A stretch of 38,886 nucleotides of DNA from Candidatus Acidiferrum typicum (GTDB taxonomy: Bacteria > Acidobacteriota > Terriglobia > Acidiferrales > UBA7541). Location of the stretch: the NCBI GenBank assembly GCA_002478115.1, contig DLMH01000119.1:1-38886 (forward strand), written 5' to 3'. Made by a program: the position numbers and the translations under genes. Position 1 is the first letter of the stretch, and each line of letters begins with the position of its first letter. Below are positions 8,799-16,243 of the stretch, piece by piece. The notes under the pieces were generated by a model that saw nothing but the letters and a program-made list of their open reading frames with translations, did no database searches and had not been told where the DNA came from.

Positions 8799-9665
8799 AT
8801 GCCCGGAATCGCGGACCCAACTCGCCCCAGCGTGTCGTTGGATGGACCGATGATTTCCCTGCGGGAGGTCCGCGTCAGCTATACCGGCAGGGAAATCCTG
8901 CACGGCATCACGTTCGACGTCCAGCGCGGCGAAACGCTCGTCATCCTCGGTGGTTCGGGCTCCGGCAAGAGCACGCTGCTGCGGACGCTCGTCGGCCTCG
9001 AAAAACCCAGCTCCGGCGAAGTCTGGATTGCGGGAAAGAATTTTTCCGCCATTTCCGAGACGGAACGCGACGATATCCGCAAGAAAATTGGCATGTCCTT
9101 CCAGGGTGGCGCGCTTTTTGGCTCCATGACCGTCGGCGAAAACGTCGCCCTCCCTTTGCGTGAGCACACCAAGCTCGAAGAATCCACCATCGACATCATG
9201 GTTCGCCTCAAACTCGACCAGGTCGGCCTTTCCGGGTATGAACAGTACATGCCGTCGCAACTCAGCGGCGGCATGAAGAAGCGCGCCGCGGTGGCGCGTG
9301 CCCTGGCCATGGATCCGGAGATTCTTTTCTTCGATGAGCCGTCCGCGGGCCTCGACCCCATCATTGCCGCTGGCATCGATCAACTCATTCTGGATTTGAA
9401 ACAGGCGTTCCGCATGACCATCATCGTGGTCACGCACGAACTGGCCAGCGCCTTTCTGATCGCCGACCGCATGGTCCTGATTAACAAAGGAGATGTGGTG
9501 GCGATGGGCACCGTGAAGGAAATGCAGAATAGCACGCATCCCCGGGTTCGCCAGTTTATGGATCGTGTCCCAGAACCCGCCGTGGCCCAGGAACTCGATT
9601 ATCTGCAGATGTTGACGGAGCAGCAGCCCAGACAGGGGTCGCCGTCTCCGGGGAAGAGCAGGTAG
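8799..9665 (+). CDS. mlaF: MlaF-family ABC transporter ATP-binding protein
   Basis: The ATPase that powers the MlaE permease. It has the complete nucleotide-binding set: Walker A GGSGSGKST (51-59), a Q-loop at FQGGALF, signature LSGGM (155-159), Walker B ILFFDE (175-180) and the switch histidine in VVTHE. The DPIIAAGIDQLI stretch after Walker B is typical of the Mla/Ttg2A subgroup. At 288 residues it carries an N-terminal extension of about 17 residues. An internal ATG at 8850 (MISLREV) would give the more standard length and cannot be excluded. It is followed at once by mlaD (2-base gap), so the operon is tightly coupled. The adjacent STAS protein is the best candidate for a regulatory partner. 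Confidence 0.94.
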   Translation: MPGIADPTRPSVSLDGPMISLREVRVSYTGREILHGITFDVQRGETLVILGGSGSGKSTLLRTLVGLEKPSSGEVWIAGKNFSAISETERDDIRKKIGMSFQGGALFGSMTVGENVALPLREHTKLEESTIDIMVRLKLDQVGLSGYEQYMPSQLSGGMKKRAAVARALAMDPEILFFDEPSAGLDPIIAAGIDQLILDLKQAFRMTIIVVTHELASAFLIADRMVLINKGDVVAMGTVKEMQNSTHPRVRQFMDRVPEPAVAQELDYLQMLTEQQPRQGSPSPGKSR

Positions 9666-9667
9666 AG

Positions 9668-10636
9668 ATGGAAGCAAAACGCGAGCAAGCCTTTGTTGGA
9701 TTCTTCGTGCTGATTGCCGCCGCGCTGTTGATCTTTACGGTCTTCGGCGTCACCGGCGCCTTTCAGGGCGCCGCGAAGACGTTTCACTCCAAATTCCCCA
9801 ACGCCGCGGGACTGGAACCCGGCGCCTCCGTGCACTACGCCGGAGGCCAGAAGGTTGGCCGCGTTGAAAAAATGCAGATTGATCCCGGCGATCCTTCTCT
9901 CATCGATATGACCTTTAGTGTTAAAAGCGATCTGCCCGTGAAGACCGACAGCAAAGTAGCCATCCTGAGCTACAGCCCCTTGGGCGATAACCACCTGGAG
10001 ATTCTGCCTGGCACCCCCAATGCCTCTCTCGCTCATTCCGGCGCACTCTTGGCCTCTAAGCCCTATCTCGGCTTCAATGATCTGGCGGAGCAAATCAACA
10101 AGCTGACGCCCCAAGCCCAGGAACTCCTCACCAATCTTAATGACCGCATTAAACAACTGAACACCACGATCACCCGCGTAAACGACTTGCTCAACGATCA
10201 GAATCGCCAGAACATTTCCGCGAGTCTCGCCGATCTTCACGGGATGCTCAACGAGGATCGCCCGGTTGTCCGGTCGGCCTTGAAGAATGTGAATGTCGCC
10301 AGCGAGAAGATCTCGCCTCTCCTCGATCAGTTGCACAAAACGATCGATCAGGCCAACGAAACCCTGAAGCATGCGGATGGCATGATCGGGGAAAATCGCG
10401 AAGAGGTGCGCGCCTCGGTCGCCAAACTCCATGAATCTCTGAACAATGTCACGGACATCACCCGGCGCCTCGATCAGATGCTGGACGTCAATTCCGAAAA
10501 CATTGATGAAATCCTCGAGAACCTCCGCCATATCACGGAGAACATGAGAGAATTTTCCGACATCATCAAGACCCAGCCTTCCTCGCTAATCCATTCCGGC
10601 AGTCCACGCCAGCATGTACCGGGAGAACATCCATGA
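9668..10636 (+). CDS. mlaD: MlaD-family MCE-domain protein
   Basis: Periplasmic lipid-binding subunit anchored in the inner membrane. One transmembrane helix lies at about residues 8-30, then the MCE domain at about 36-115, including the characteristic FPNAAGLEPGASVHYAGG and LGDNHLEILPG stretches. The remaining roughly 200 residues are helical and coiled-coil-like with many Asn, Gln and Leu, and form the kind of extended stalk seen in longer MCE proteins; E. coli MlaD is much shorter at 183 residues. In the family, six MCE domains form a ring over MlaE. The gene begins two bases after mlaF and is followed by a lipoprotein gene, giving a PqiC-like partner for the outer membrane. Confidence 0.92.
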   Translation: MEAKREQAFVGFFVLIAAALLIFTVFGVTGAFQGAAKTFHSKFPNAAGLEPGASVHYAGGQKVGRVEKMQIDPGDPSLIDMTFSVKSDLPVKTDSKVAILSYSPLGDNHLEILPGTPNASLAHSGALLASKPYLGFNDLAEQINKLTPQAQELLTNLNDRIKQLNTTITRVNDLLNDQNRQNISASLADLHGMLNEDRPVVRSALKNVNVASEKISPLLDQLHKTIDQANETLKHADGMIGENREEVRASVAKLHESLNNVTDITRRLDQMLDVNSENIDEILENLRHITENMREFSDIIKTQPSSLIHSGSPRQHVPGEHP

Positions 10637-10704
10637 GATACACTCCGCGCAGGCTTGAAAATCAAACTTACTTCGCGCCAGTCCCCGGAGAAGGAGCCCG
10701 GTGG

Positions 10705-11301
10705 ATGCGTTTTCCCCTGGCTCTTGTGGGGTTCGCGCTGCTGCTAGCCGGGTGCGGCCACATGCAGCCCGTCAAGTACTACGAGATCTCCTATCCCGCG
10801 GTTGGTCCGCTCAAGCAAGAGCCGCTGAACGCCACACTTCTGGTGCGCGCCTTTTCCACGTCTCATCTTTATCGTGAAGATCGCATTGTCTATGGCTCTG
10901 ATTCTGAGCAGATGGGCACGTATCAGAATGAGCGCTGGAGCGAGCCTCCCGCCGAAATGCTGCAGAATGCCCTCGTGCGCGAATTGCGCTCTACGGGCCG
11001 GTTTCGCACCGTGACCGCCCTCCGCAGCGATTCCAACGGGGATTTTCTTCTCACCGGCCATCTCTACGATTTCAAGGAAGTGTCCGGCAATGGCATCGTC
11101 GCCCGGATCAGCTTCGACGCCGAGCTGCGCGATCTGAAAGCCGGAAAAACCGTTTGGACGTACACCTATAATCACGACGAGCCCAGCAACGGTAAGGGCG
11201 TTGCCGCTGTCGTTGCCGCAATGGACCGCAATGTCCAACACAGCGCTCAAGAAGTGGAAGCGGGCATCCAGCAGGCGCTGGTGGCTTATCCCATGAAGTG
11301 A
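10705..11301 (+). CDS. ABC-transport auxiliary lipoprotein (PqiC/DUF330-like)
   Basis: A lipoprotein of the PqiC type, which usually accompanies MCE transporters and is thought to connect them to the outer membrane. The chosen ATG at 10705 follows a strong GGAGAAGGAG and gives a classic lipoprotein signal peptide ending in the lipobox LAGC, with the acylated cysteine at residue 17. An earlier in-frame ATG at 10633 overlaps the mlaD stop but would put 24 polar residues in front of the signal peptide. The mature part starts with KYYEISYP, a beta-strand opening typical of the family. It has a VRELRSTGRFRTV segment as in ABC_trans_aux proteins. It is the last gene of the Mla-type operon here. Confidence 0.82.
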   Translation: MRFPLALVGFALLLAGCGHMQPVKYYEISYPAVGPLKQEPLNATLLVRAFSTSHLYREDRIVYGSDSEQMGTYQNERWSEPPAEMLQNALVRELRSTGRFRTVTALRSDSNGDFLLTGHLYDFKEVSGNGIVARISFDAELRDLKAGKTVWTYTYNHDEPSNGKGVAAVVAAMDRNVQHSAQEVEAGIQQALVAYPMK

Positions 11302-11546
11302 GGGCCTCTACCTTCATGTATGCCTATAAGGGCTTTTTCTGCCCTGGGACGCCAGCTTGCTTGCCGTTTTGCAGTGTTCATATCGTATTCAAATACTCGC
11401 GCTAAGGTACTCCCAGCGCAAATACTGCAGTTGCGATCTTTCTCTCCAGGCCAGCCGCGAAGGCCGCGTCAGCTCCGCCAGTACTTGCTCTGTAGGCATC
11501 AACTAGACTCAAATGGAACTACACTCTATCTCGGGAGCCATCACCC

Positions 11547-12749
11547 ATGTCGCCATCTGCTCAAAGCAAGGAATCTGCCGCTCCGCCGGCCAGCCCATCG
11601 TCGGCCGCCCCTGCCAAGCCTGCTTTCGACTTCCTGGACCTCCGGGCACAGTTTGCCGCCATTCAGGAAGAAGTAATGGCCGCGGTCACGCGGGTCTTTG
11701 AAAGCCAGTATTTTATCCTTGGACCGGAGGTGGAGCTCCTCGAAGAGAAAGTGGCCGCGAAGCTGGGCGCCAAGTTCGCCGTCGGATGTGCCTCGGGCAC
11801 TGACGCCCTCATTCTCTCCCTGATGGCCGCTGGCATTGGTCCCGGCGATGAGGTCATCACCTCGCCCTTCAGCTTTATTGCTACCGCTGGTTCCATCGCC
11901 CACGTGGGCGCCAAGCCCGTCTTCGTGGACATTGATCCGGCCACCTTCAACATCAATCCCGCCCTGATCGCCGCTGCCATCACTCCAAAGACACGCGCCA
12001 TCATGCCCGTACACCTCTTTGGATTGCCCGCCGAGCTCGATCCCATCCTGGAAATCGCCCGGGCAAAAGGCCTCCTGGTGATCGAAGACGCCGCGCAGGC
12101 CATCGGCTCCCGCTACAACGATCGCTTCATCGGCACGTTTGGCGATTTCGGCTGCTTCAGCTTCTTCCCCTCGAAAAACCTCGGCGGTGCAGGCGACGGT
12201 GGCCTGATTACCACGAACGACCCGGCCAAGGCGGAGCGCCTCCGCATGCTTCGCGGCCATGGCAGCAAGAAGAAGTACCACCACGACATCCTCGGCACCA
12301 ATAGCCGCCTGGACGCCTTGCAAGCCGCCGTGCTGCGTGTGAAACTCCCCCACCTCGATTCCTGGGCTGCCGGTCGCCAGAATCGCGCCGAGCGCTACCG
12401 CAAGCTCTTTGAAGAGACGAATCTGACCTCCTTCGTCACGTATCCACCGCGGCCTCCGGCAAACTTCCACCACGTCTATAATCAGTTCACCATCCGCGTG
12501 CCGCTTCGCGACGATTTAAGGGAATCTCTCCGCATCGCGGGCATCCCCACCGAAATCTACTACCCGCTCTGCCTTCACCTTCAGCCCGCTTTTCAATATC
12601 TTGGCTATAAGACGGACGCCCTGCCTGTTGCGGAGAAAACCAGCAGGGAAGTACTCTCCCTGCCCGTCTTCCCTGAACTCAAGGACGCCCAGCAGGATCT
12701 TGCCGTGCAATCCATCGCGGCCTTCCGCGCGGCTCAGGGAGCTGCCTGA
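11547..12749 (+). CDS. DegT/DnrJ/EryC1/StrS-family sugar aminotransferase
   Basis: A PLP-dependent aminotransferase of the class that aminates keto-sugars on nucleotide sugars for surface polysaccharides or antibiotics. The family motifs are in order: FLDLRAQF near residue 30, GCASGTDAL, SPFSFIATA, EDAAQAIGS and SFFPSKNLGGAGDGG with the predicted cofactor lysine Lys210. The 400-residue length fits, although the first 25 residues are a low-complexity Ala/Ser/Pro tail. The ATG at 11547 has GGGAG about nine bases upstream. The gene stands alone; no nucleotide-sugar oxidoreductase or glycosyltransferase is beside it, so the substrate cannot be named. Confidence 0.9.
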   Translation: MSPSAQSKESAAPPASPSSAAPAKPAFDFLDLRAQFAAIQEEVMAAVTRVFESQYFILGPEVELLEEKVAAKLGAKFAVGCASGTDALILSLMAAGIGPGDEVITSPFSFIATAGSIAHVGAKPVFVDIDPATFNINPALIAAAITPKTRAIMPVHLFGLPAELDPILEIARAKGLLVIEDAAQAIGSRYNDRFIGTFGDFGCFSFFPSKNLGGAGDGGLITTNDPAKAERLRMLRGHGSKKKYHHDILGTNSRLDALQAAVLRVKLPHLDSWAAGRQNRAERYRKLFEETNLTSFVTYPPRPPANFHHVYNQFTIRVPLRDDLRESLRIAGIPTEIYYPLCLHLQPAFQYLGYKTDALPVAEKTSREVLSLPVFPELKDAQQDLAVQSIAAFRAAQGAA

Positions 12750-13119
12750 AATGGGACGATAGCCTCCGGAGCGCCCCACATCGATTCTGCTCACAGCGAC
12801 GGGCACCGCTCACGAGGGATTTTCGTGGCAGGCGTCGATTATTTTTATAGGCGCCTCCCGCAGGAACTCCAAGCGGCCGCGTCGCGCTGAATACTTAATC
12901 ACCCGCTGTTGTATTTCGCATCAGCCCGATTTCCTCTGCCATCCTCCTTGTTTTCTTTGAGTTAGCCAAACACGTTGCATCGAACACGATCTTGCCCGCT
13001 GCAAATCTCAGCGGTGCACGCTCGGTTTTTCATCGAGCATTCCTTGCTTGTTTCTCATGATCGGTACGATCTCTTTTGTTCTGAGCAACTTGGCATGATC
13101 GCTCAGAATTCCTTCACAT
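12750..13119. other. Intergenic stretch before the GcvH-like gene
   Basis: No convincing gene is present; the short frames here lack motifs and ribosome-binding sites. Two symmetric sites lie near its right end: GATCG-GTA-CGATC (13059-13071) and the longer inverted repeat described separately. The stretch is lower in GC than its flanks and is most likely a long regulatory region feeding the sigma-54-type promoter at 13120. Confidence 0.45.
13079..13108. promoter_or_regulatory. Inverted repeat, candidate activator-binding site
   Basis: TTCTGAGC (13079-13086) and GCTCAGAA (13101-13108) form a perfect 8-bp inverted repeat with a 14-base gap. It sits just upstream of the sigma-54-type promoter. 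A spaced palindrome in this position fits a binding site for an NtrC-type activator, although it is nearer the promoter than most such sites. The NtrC-type regulator encoded at 17910 is the obvious candidate; this link is inference. Confidence 0.45.
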
Positions 13120-13135
13120 TGGCAGATCAGTTGCT
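13120..13135 (+). promoter_or_regulatory. Sigma-54 (-24/-12) promoter for the GcvH-like gene
   Basis: TGGCAGATCAGTTGCT matches the sigma-54 consensus TGGCAC-N5-TTGCW with only the sixth base of the -24 block differing. The invariant GG (13121-13122) and GC (13133-13134) have the required ten-base spacing. The predicted start of transcription is near 13146, 40 bases before the ATG at 13186, leaving room for the GGAGG at 13175-13179. Confidence 0.65.
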
Positions 13136-13185
13136 TTCACAGAGTCTGGAGTTAGGACACACCCTAGGAACCCCGGAGGCGGGCC

Positions 13186-13857
13186 ATGACAGTCATTCTG
13201 ATGCTTGCAATGTTCGCGATCTTCCTCACCATCGACTATCTGAGGAAGCGCAAAGAAGTGCCACACACTGCAGAGGGAAGAGATGAATCGGCGGCACTTT
13301 CGCCGCATATGCTGCCCAGCTTTGTAGCTGGCTTTGAATTGCCGGATAATCGGCGCTATCACCCAGGCCACACTTGGGCATTGCAGGAAAGCCCCACCCT
13401 GGTTCGCGTGGGAATCGATGATTTTGGCGCGCGGCTTGCCGGAAAGCTCGACGGGCTGGTTCTCCCAAAGCGCGGCCAATGGCTGCGGCAAGGCCAGAAA
13501 TTCGCCACCATTATCCGCGACGGCCAGCGCACCGATCTGGTTTCTCCGATCGAAGGCGAAGTCACCAACGTCAATGAAGCCCTTCTCGGCAATACTTCCC
13601 TGGCCAACAGGGACCCCTATGGAGAGGGTTGGTTCGTTTCCGTGCTCTCCCCTGATCTGCAGATCAGCTTCCGCAACCTCCTCAACGGCAGCCTGGCCCG
13701 CAAGTGGATGGCGGATGCCGCCAGCCGCCTGCAGGTTCGCATGCCGGCTCTCGCCGGTGTCGTTGCCCAAGACGGTGGCCCAGCCGTCCACGATCTGACC
13801 GCGCAAATGCCCACAGAAAAGTGGGGCGAAATCACCCGCGAGTTCTTCCTGACCTAA
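13186..13857 (+). CDS. Membrane-anchored GcvH-like lipoyl-domain protein without the lipoyl lysine
   Basis: A 223-residue protein with one N-terminal membrane helix (about 2-18), a polar linker and a domain clearly related to the glycine-cleavage H protein. Residues 74-155 have RVGIDDFGARLAGKLDG, SPIEGEVTNVNEALLGN and DPYGEGWF, as in GcvH. The H-protein attachment motif ESVKA is replaced by RDGQR; aligned on the following SP, the lipoyl lysine corresponds to Gly113. Covalent lipoate is therefore unlikely, and the protein should not act in glycine cleavage. No gcvT or gcvP is near. The ATG has GGAGG six bases upstream. Its sigma-54-type promoter and its position ahead of the FeS/NrfD and kinase genes point to a structural or regulatory role in that membrane module. 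Confidence 0.85.
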   Translation: MTVILMLAMFAIFLTIDYLRKRKEVPHTAEGRDESAALSPHMLPSFVAGFELPDNRRYHPGHTWALQESPTLVRVGIDDFGARLAGKLDGLVLPKRGQWLRQGQKFATIIRDGQRTDLVSPIEGEVTNVNEALLGNTSLANRDPYGEGWFVSVLSPDLQISFRNLLNGSLARKWMADAASRLQVRMPALAGVVAQDGGPAVHDLTAQMPTEKWGEITREFFLT

Positions 13858-13875
13858 TGTCCTAGTGAACCCCAA

Positions 13876-13910
13876 CCAAGGCCCCGGTCGAACGAGGATC
13901 GGGGCCTTGG
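13876..13910 (+). terminator. Hairpin terminator after the GcvH-like gene
   Basis: CCAAGGCCCC (13876-13885) pairs perfectly with GGGGCCTTGG (13901-13910) around a GC-containing loop, giving a very stable stem 18 bases after the stop codon. Only a weak T-run (CGTTCTTG) follows, so termination may be partial. It separates the GcvH-like gene from the following operon. Confidence 0.6.
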
Positions 13911-14292
13911 CGTTCTTGCACATTTGGTGTAGTCATCAAGGTTGGCAGCTGAAATAATCCGCACGCCTACGTGACGCAGGTCACGCCTTAGAGTGCCGGA
14001 ACTCACAGGAATCCATCCCCACCTCCCCTATATTCATCTTGGGTCAGCGAATGCGCAGAAGGATTCATCGCTGACGAGGTCACCCCTGCTGAACTTGTCT
14101 ACAGTTCTCGAACATCGCTTTGCGTCGTCTGACCCAGATGTTCGGATGACCATCCGCCAGTCCATGGGGCCTCGCGCGGCGCTTGGTCGAACCCCAAGTG
14201 TCGATCTGAGCCACCTATGAAATTACTATTACAGTCTCCGGTCTCCTCCTGTAGGTCACACTGCGGGGCATAGGTTGCCACAGGGAGCGTTT
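13911..14292. promoter_or_regulatory. Long leader region before the ferredoxin/NrfD operon
   Basis: No gene is seen here. Symmetric elements suggest control sites: GTCAGCGA (14043-14050) faces TCGCTGAC (14068-14075), a perfect 8-bp repeat with a 17-base gap. TGGGTCAG (14040-14047) also finds its complement CTGACCCA at 14129-14136. GTGACGCAGGTCAC near 13971 is a further imperfect palindrome. I found no convincing sigma-54 site at a usable distance from the ATG at 14293. Confidence 0.4.
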
Positions 14293-15078
14293 ATGAGCAA
14301 AGGTATCCTCTACGATGCGACTCTGTGTATCGGTTGCAAGCTCTGCGAAAAGGGATGCGCGGAGCGTAACGGCCTCCCCTACGACGACGACGTTGCCGCT
14401 GAACAGAAGCAGTCAGCACACAAACTCACCGTCGTACTCACAAAGAACGATAAGTTCATGCGCCGTCTCTGCATGAACTGTCAGGATCCGAGCTGTGCTT
14501 CTGTCTGCCCCGTCGGCGCGCTCCGCAAAACATCCGAAGGACCCGTAACATACGATGCTTCCCGGTGCATGGGGTGCCGCTACTGCATGTTGGCGTGTCC
14601 GTTCTCTGTTCCGAAGTACGAATGGGACAAGCCGTTGCCGCTGGTCCGAAAGTGCGACATGTGCTTCGACCGCGTTGCGCGTGGACTGCAAACCGCCTGC
14701 GCCGAAGCGTGCCCCACCGGCGCGACAAAGTTTGGCAACAGAGAGGATCTGCTTTCTGATGCAAAAGACCGCATCGCCAAGACTCCTGAAAACTATGTGA
14801 ATCATATATTCGGCCTGAACGAAGTCGGGGGAACTTCGGTCTTGCTGCTCTCCAGCATTCCGTTCGAGGAGTTCGGCTATAGAGCCGACCTCAGTGGCGA
14901 AGCGCTCCCTTTGCTGACGTATCGTGTTCTTTCCCACATCCCGGATCTTGTGACCATTGGCGGTGTAGCGCTCGGAGGCTTGTGGTGGCTTACGAATCGC
15001 AAGAATGAAGTGGCCCGCGAGGAACAGGGAGATAAAGGCGGAACGCCCGGAGGAGCAAACGAATATGCAAAAACCTAA
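14293..15078 (+). CDS. Ferredoxin-like electron-transfer subunit with four [4Fe-4S] sites and a tail anchor
   Basis: A HybA/NrfC/DmsB-type iron-sulfur subunit. Sixteen cysteines fall in four groups: 12/15/18/22, 60/63/68/72, 92/95/98/102 and 121/124/136/140, enough for four cubane clusters. There is no Tat or Sec signal at the N-terminus, in contrast to periplasmic HybA, while a hydrophobic helix at about 216-234 (ending GGLWWLTNRKN) can anchor the protein by its C-terminus. This suggests a cytoplasmic-side location. I chose the ATG at 14293 because GGGAG lies six bases before it and it precedes CIGCKLC directly. The NrfD-like gene overlaps its end by 14 bases, so the two form one complex. 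No hydrogenase or molybdoenzyme subunit is present in the window. Confidence 0.92.
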   Translation: MSKGILYDATLCIGCKLCEKGCAERNGLPYDDDVAAEQKQSAHKLTVVLTKNDKFMRRLCMNCQDPSCASVCPVGALRKTSEGPVTYDASRCMGCRYCMLACPFSVPKYEWDKPLPLVRKCDMCFDRVARGLQTACAEACPTGATKFGNREDLLSDAKDRIAKTPENYVNHIFGLNEVGGTSVLLLSSIPFEEFGYRADLSGEALPLLTYRVLSHIPDLVTIGGVALGGLWWLTNRKNEVAREEQGDKGGTPGGANEYAKT

Positions 15079-16243
15079 TATCACCTTCTGGCGGGTCGTG
15101 CTGGTATTGATCCTCCTTCTGGGGGCCTATGCGACAATGGTGCGGTTCACTCGAGGCCTGGGGGCTTCGACGAATCTCAGTGACGCATTCCCTTGGGGGC
15201 TGTGGGTTGGTTTTGACGTCATGTGCGGCGTAATGCTGGCCGCCGGCGGGTTCACCTTGACCGCGGCTGTGTACATCCTTAACCTCCGTGAATTCAAGCC
15301 AATCATTCGGCCCACGGTCCTGACCGCTTTTCTGGGATACCTACTTGTTGTCGTCGCGCTGTTGTTTGACCTCGGTCGCGGCTACCGTATTTGGCACCCC
15401 CTGGTAATGTGGAATCCCCGCTCTGTGATGTTCGAGGTCGCCTGGTGTGTCACGCTATACTCCACCGTCCTCGCACTGGAATTCTCATCTGTTGTGTTCG
15501 AGCGGTTGCGATTCCCCAAGCTCCTTCGCCTGCAGAAAATGATTGTCATTCCGCTGGTCATAGCAGGCGTGATGCTTTCCACGCTCCATCAATCTTCACT
15601 GGGGAGCCTCTATCTGATCGTTCCGAACAAGCTCTACCCTCTCTGGTATACCCCGCTCTTGCCGGTTCTGTTCTTTCTATCGGCGCTCTGCGTGGGCTTA
15701 GCTATGACCATCTTCGAGTCCTCGATGAGTGCCAGGCACTTTGGAAAACAGTTGGAAATGCCGCTTCTGCGCCAGTTGGGGAGAATGCTTCTGGTTGCCC
15801 TGGGAGTGTATACGGTAGTCCGATTTCAGGATCTGCTGCACCGTGGCGCATTGCATCTCTTGCAGTGGAGAAGTCCCGAAACACCCCTCTTCGTTCTGGA
15901 AATGCTGCTCTGTTCGTTTGCTCCGATTTGCCTCCTGCTGATTCCCAAAGTGCGAAAGGACGCAGACGGTCTCTATCTGAGTTCAGTGCTCTGCTTGCTC
16001 GGTTTCGTGACGAACCGCTTGAATATTGCTATCACCGGGATGGAACGCTCTGCGGGCCAGCAATATTTTCCGAAGTGGACGGAAATTTCCATCACCTTGG
16101 CCATCATTGCTTCCGGGTTCCTGGTATTTGCGTTGGCGGTGAAGTACCTGCCGATCTTCGACAGGGTGGCGTCCCACCAGCCGGTGGCAGAGCCGGAAAC
16201 CGCCGGGGGCAAGCTTCCGGAGCTTTCCCATGTCGAATCCTGA
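15065..16243 (+). CDS. NrfD/HybB-family quinone-interacting membrane subunit
   Basis: A 392-residue polytopic membrane protein with about ten hydrophobic segments, related to HybB and NrfD/PsrC, which exchange electrons with the quinone pool through a partner FeS protein. The run of segments begins at once (FWRVVLVLILLLGAYATM), followed by the family-type GLWVGFDVMCGVMLAAGG. The ATG at 15065 is preceded by GGAGGAG and lies inside the ferredoxin gene (14-base overlap). Its own stop overlaps the following kinase gene by 14 bases, so ferredoxin, NrfD-like protein and kinase are translationally linked. Without a catalytic subunit beside it, the electron donor or acceptor is unknown. Confidence 0.9.
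   Translation: MQKPNITFWRVVLVLILLLGAYATMVRFTRGLGASTNLSDAFPWGLWVGFDVMCGVMLAAGGFTLTAAVYILNLREFKPIIRPTVLTAFLGYLLVVVALLFDLGRGYRIWHPLVMWNPRSVMFEVAWCVTLYSTVLALEFSSVVFERLRFPKLLRLQKMIVIPLVIAGVMLSTLHQSSLGSLYLIVPNKLYPLWYTPLLPVLFFLSALCVGLAMTIFESSMSARHFGKQLEMPLLRQLGRMLLVALGVYTVVRFQDLLHRGALHLLQWRSPETPLFVLEMLLCSFAPICLLLIPKVRKDADGLYLSSVLCLLGFVTNRLNIAITGMERSAGQQYFPKWTEISITLAIIASGFLVFALAVKYLPIFDRVASHQPVAEPETAGGKLPELSHVES

Noticed and set aside
12975..13286. Open frame of 103 codons overlapping the GcvH-like start
   Set aside because: It contains the promoter and repeat elements, has no ribosome-binding site and no recognisable domain.
14263..14279. GG-N10-GC with TTGC before the ferredoxin operon, resembling a sigma-54 site
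   Set aside because: The predicted transcription start would fall after the ribosome-binding site and about five bases before the ATG, and the -24 block matches poorly.
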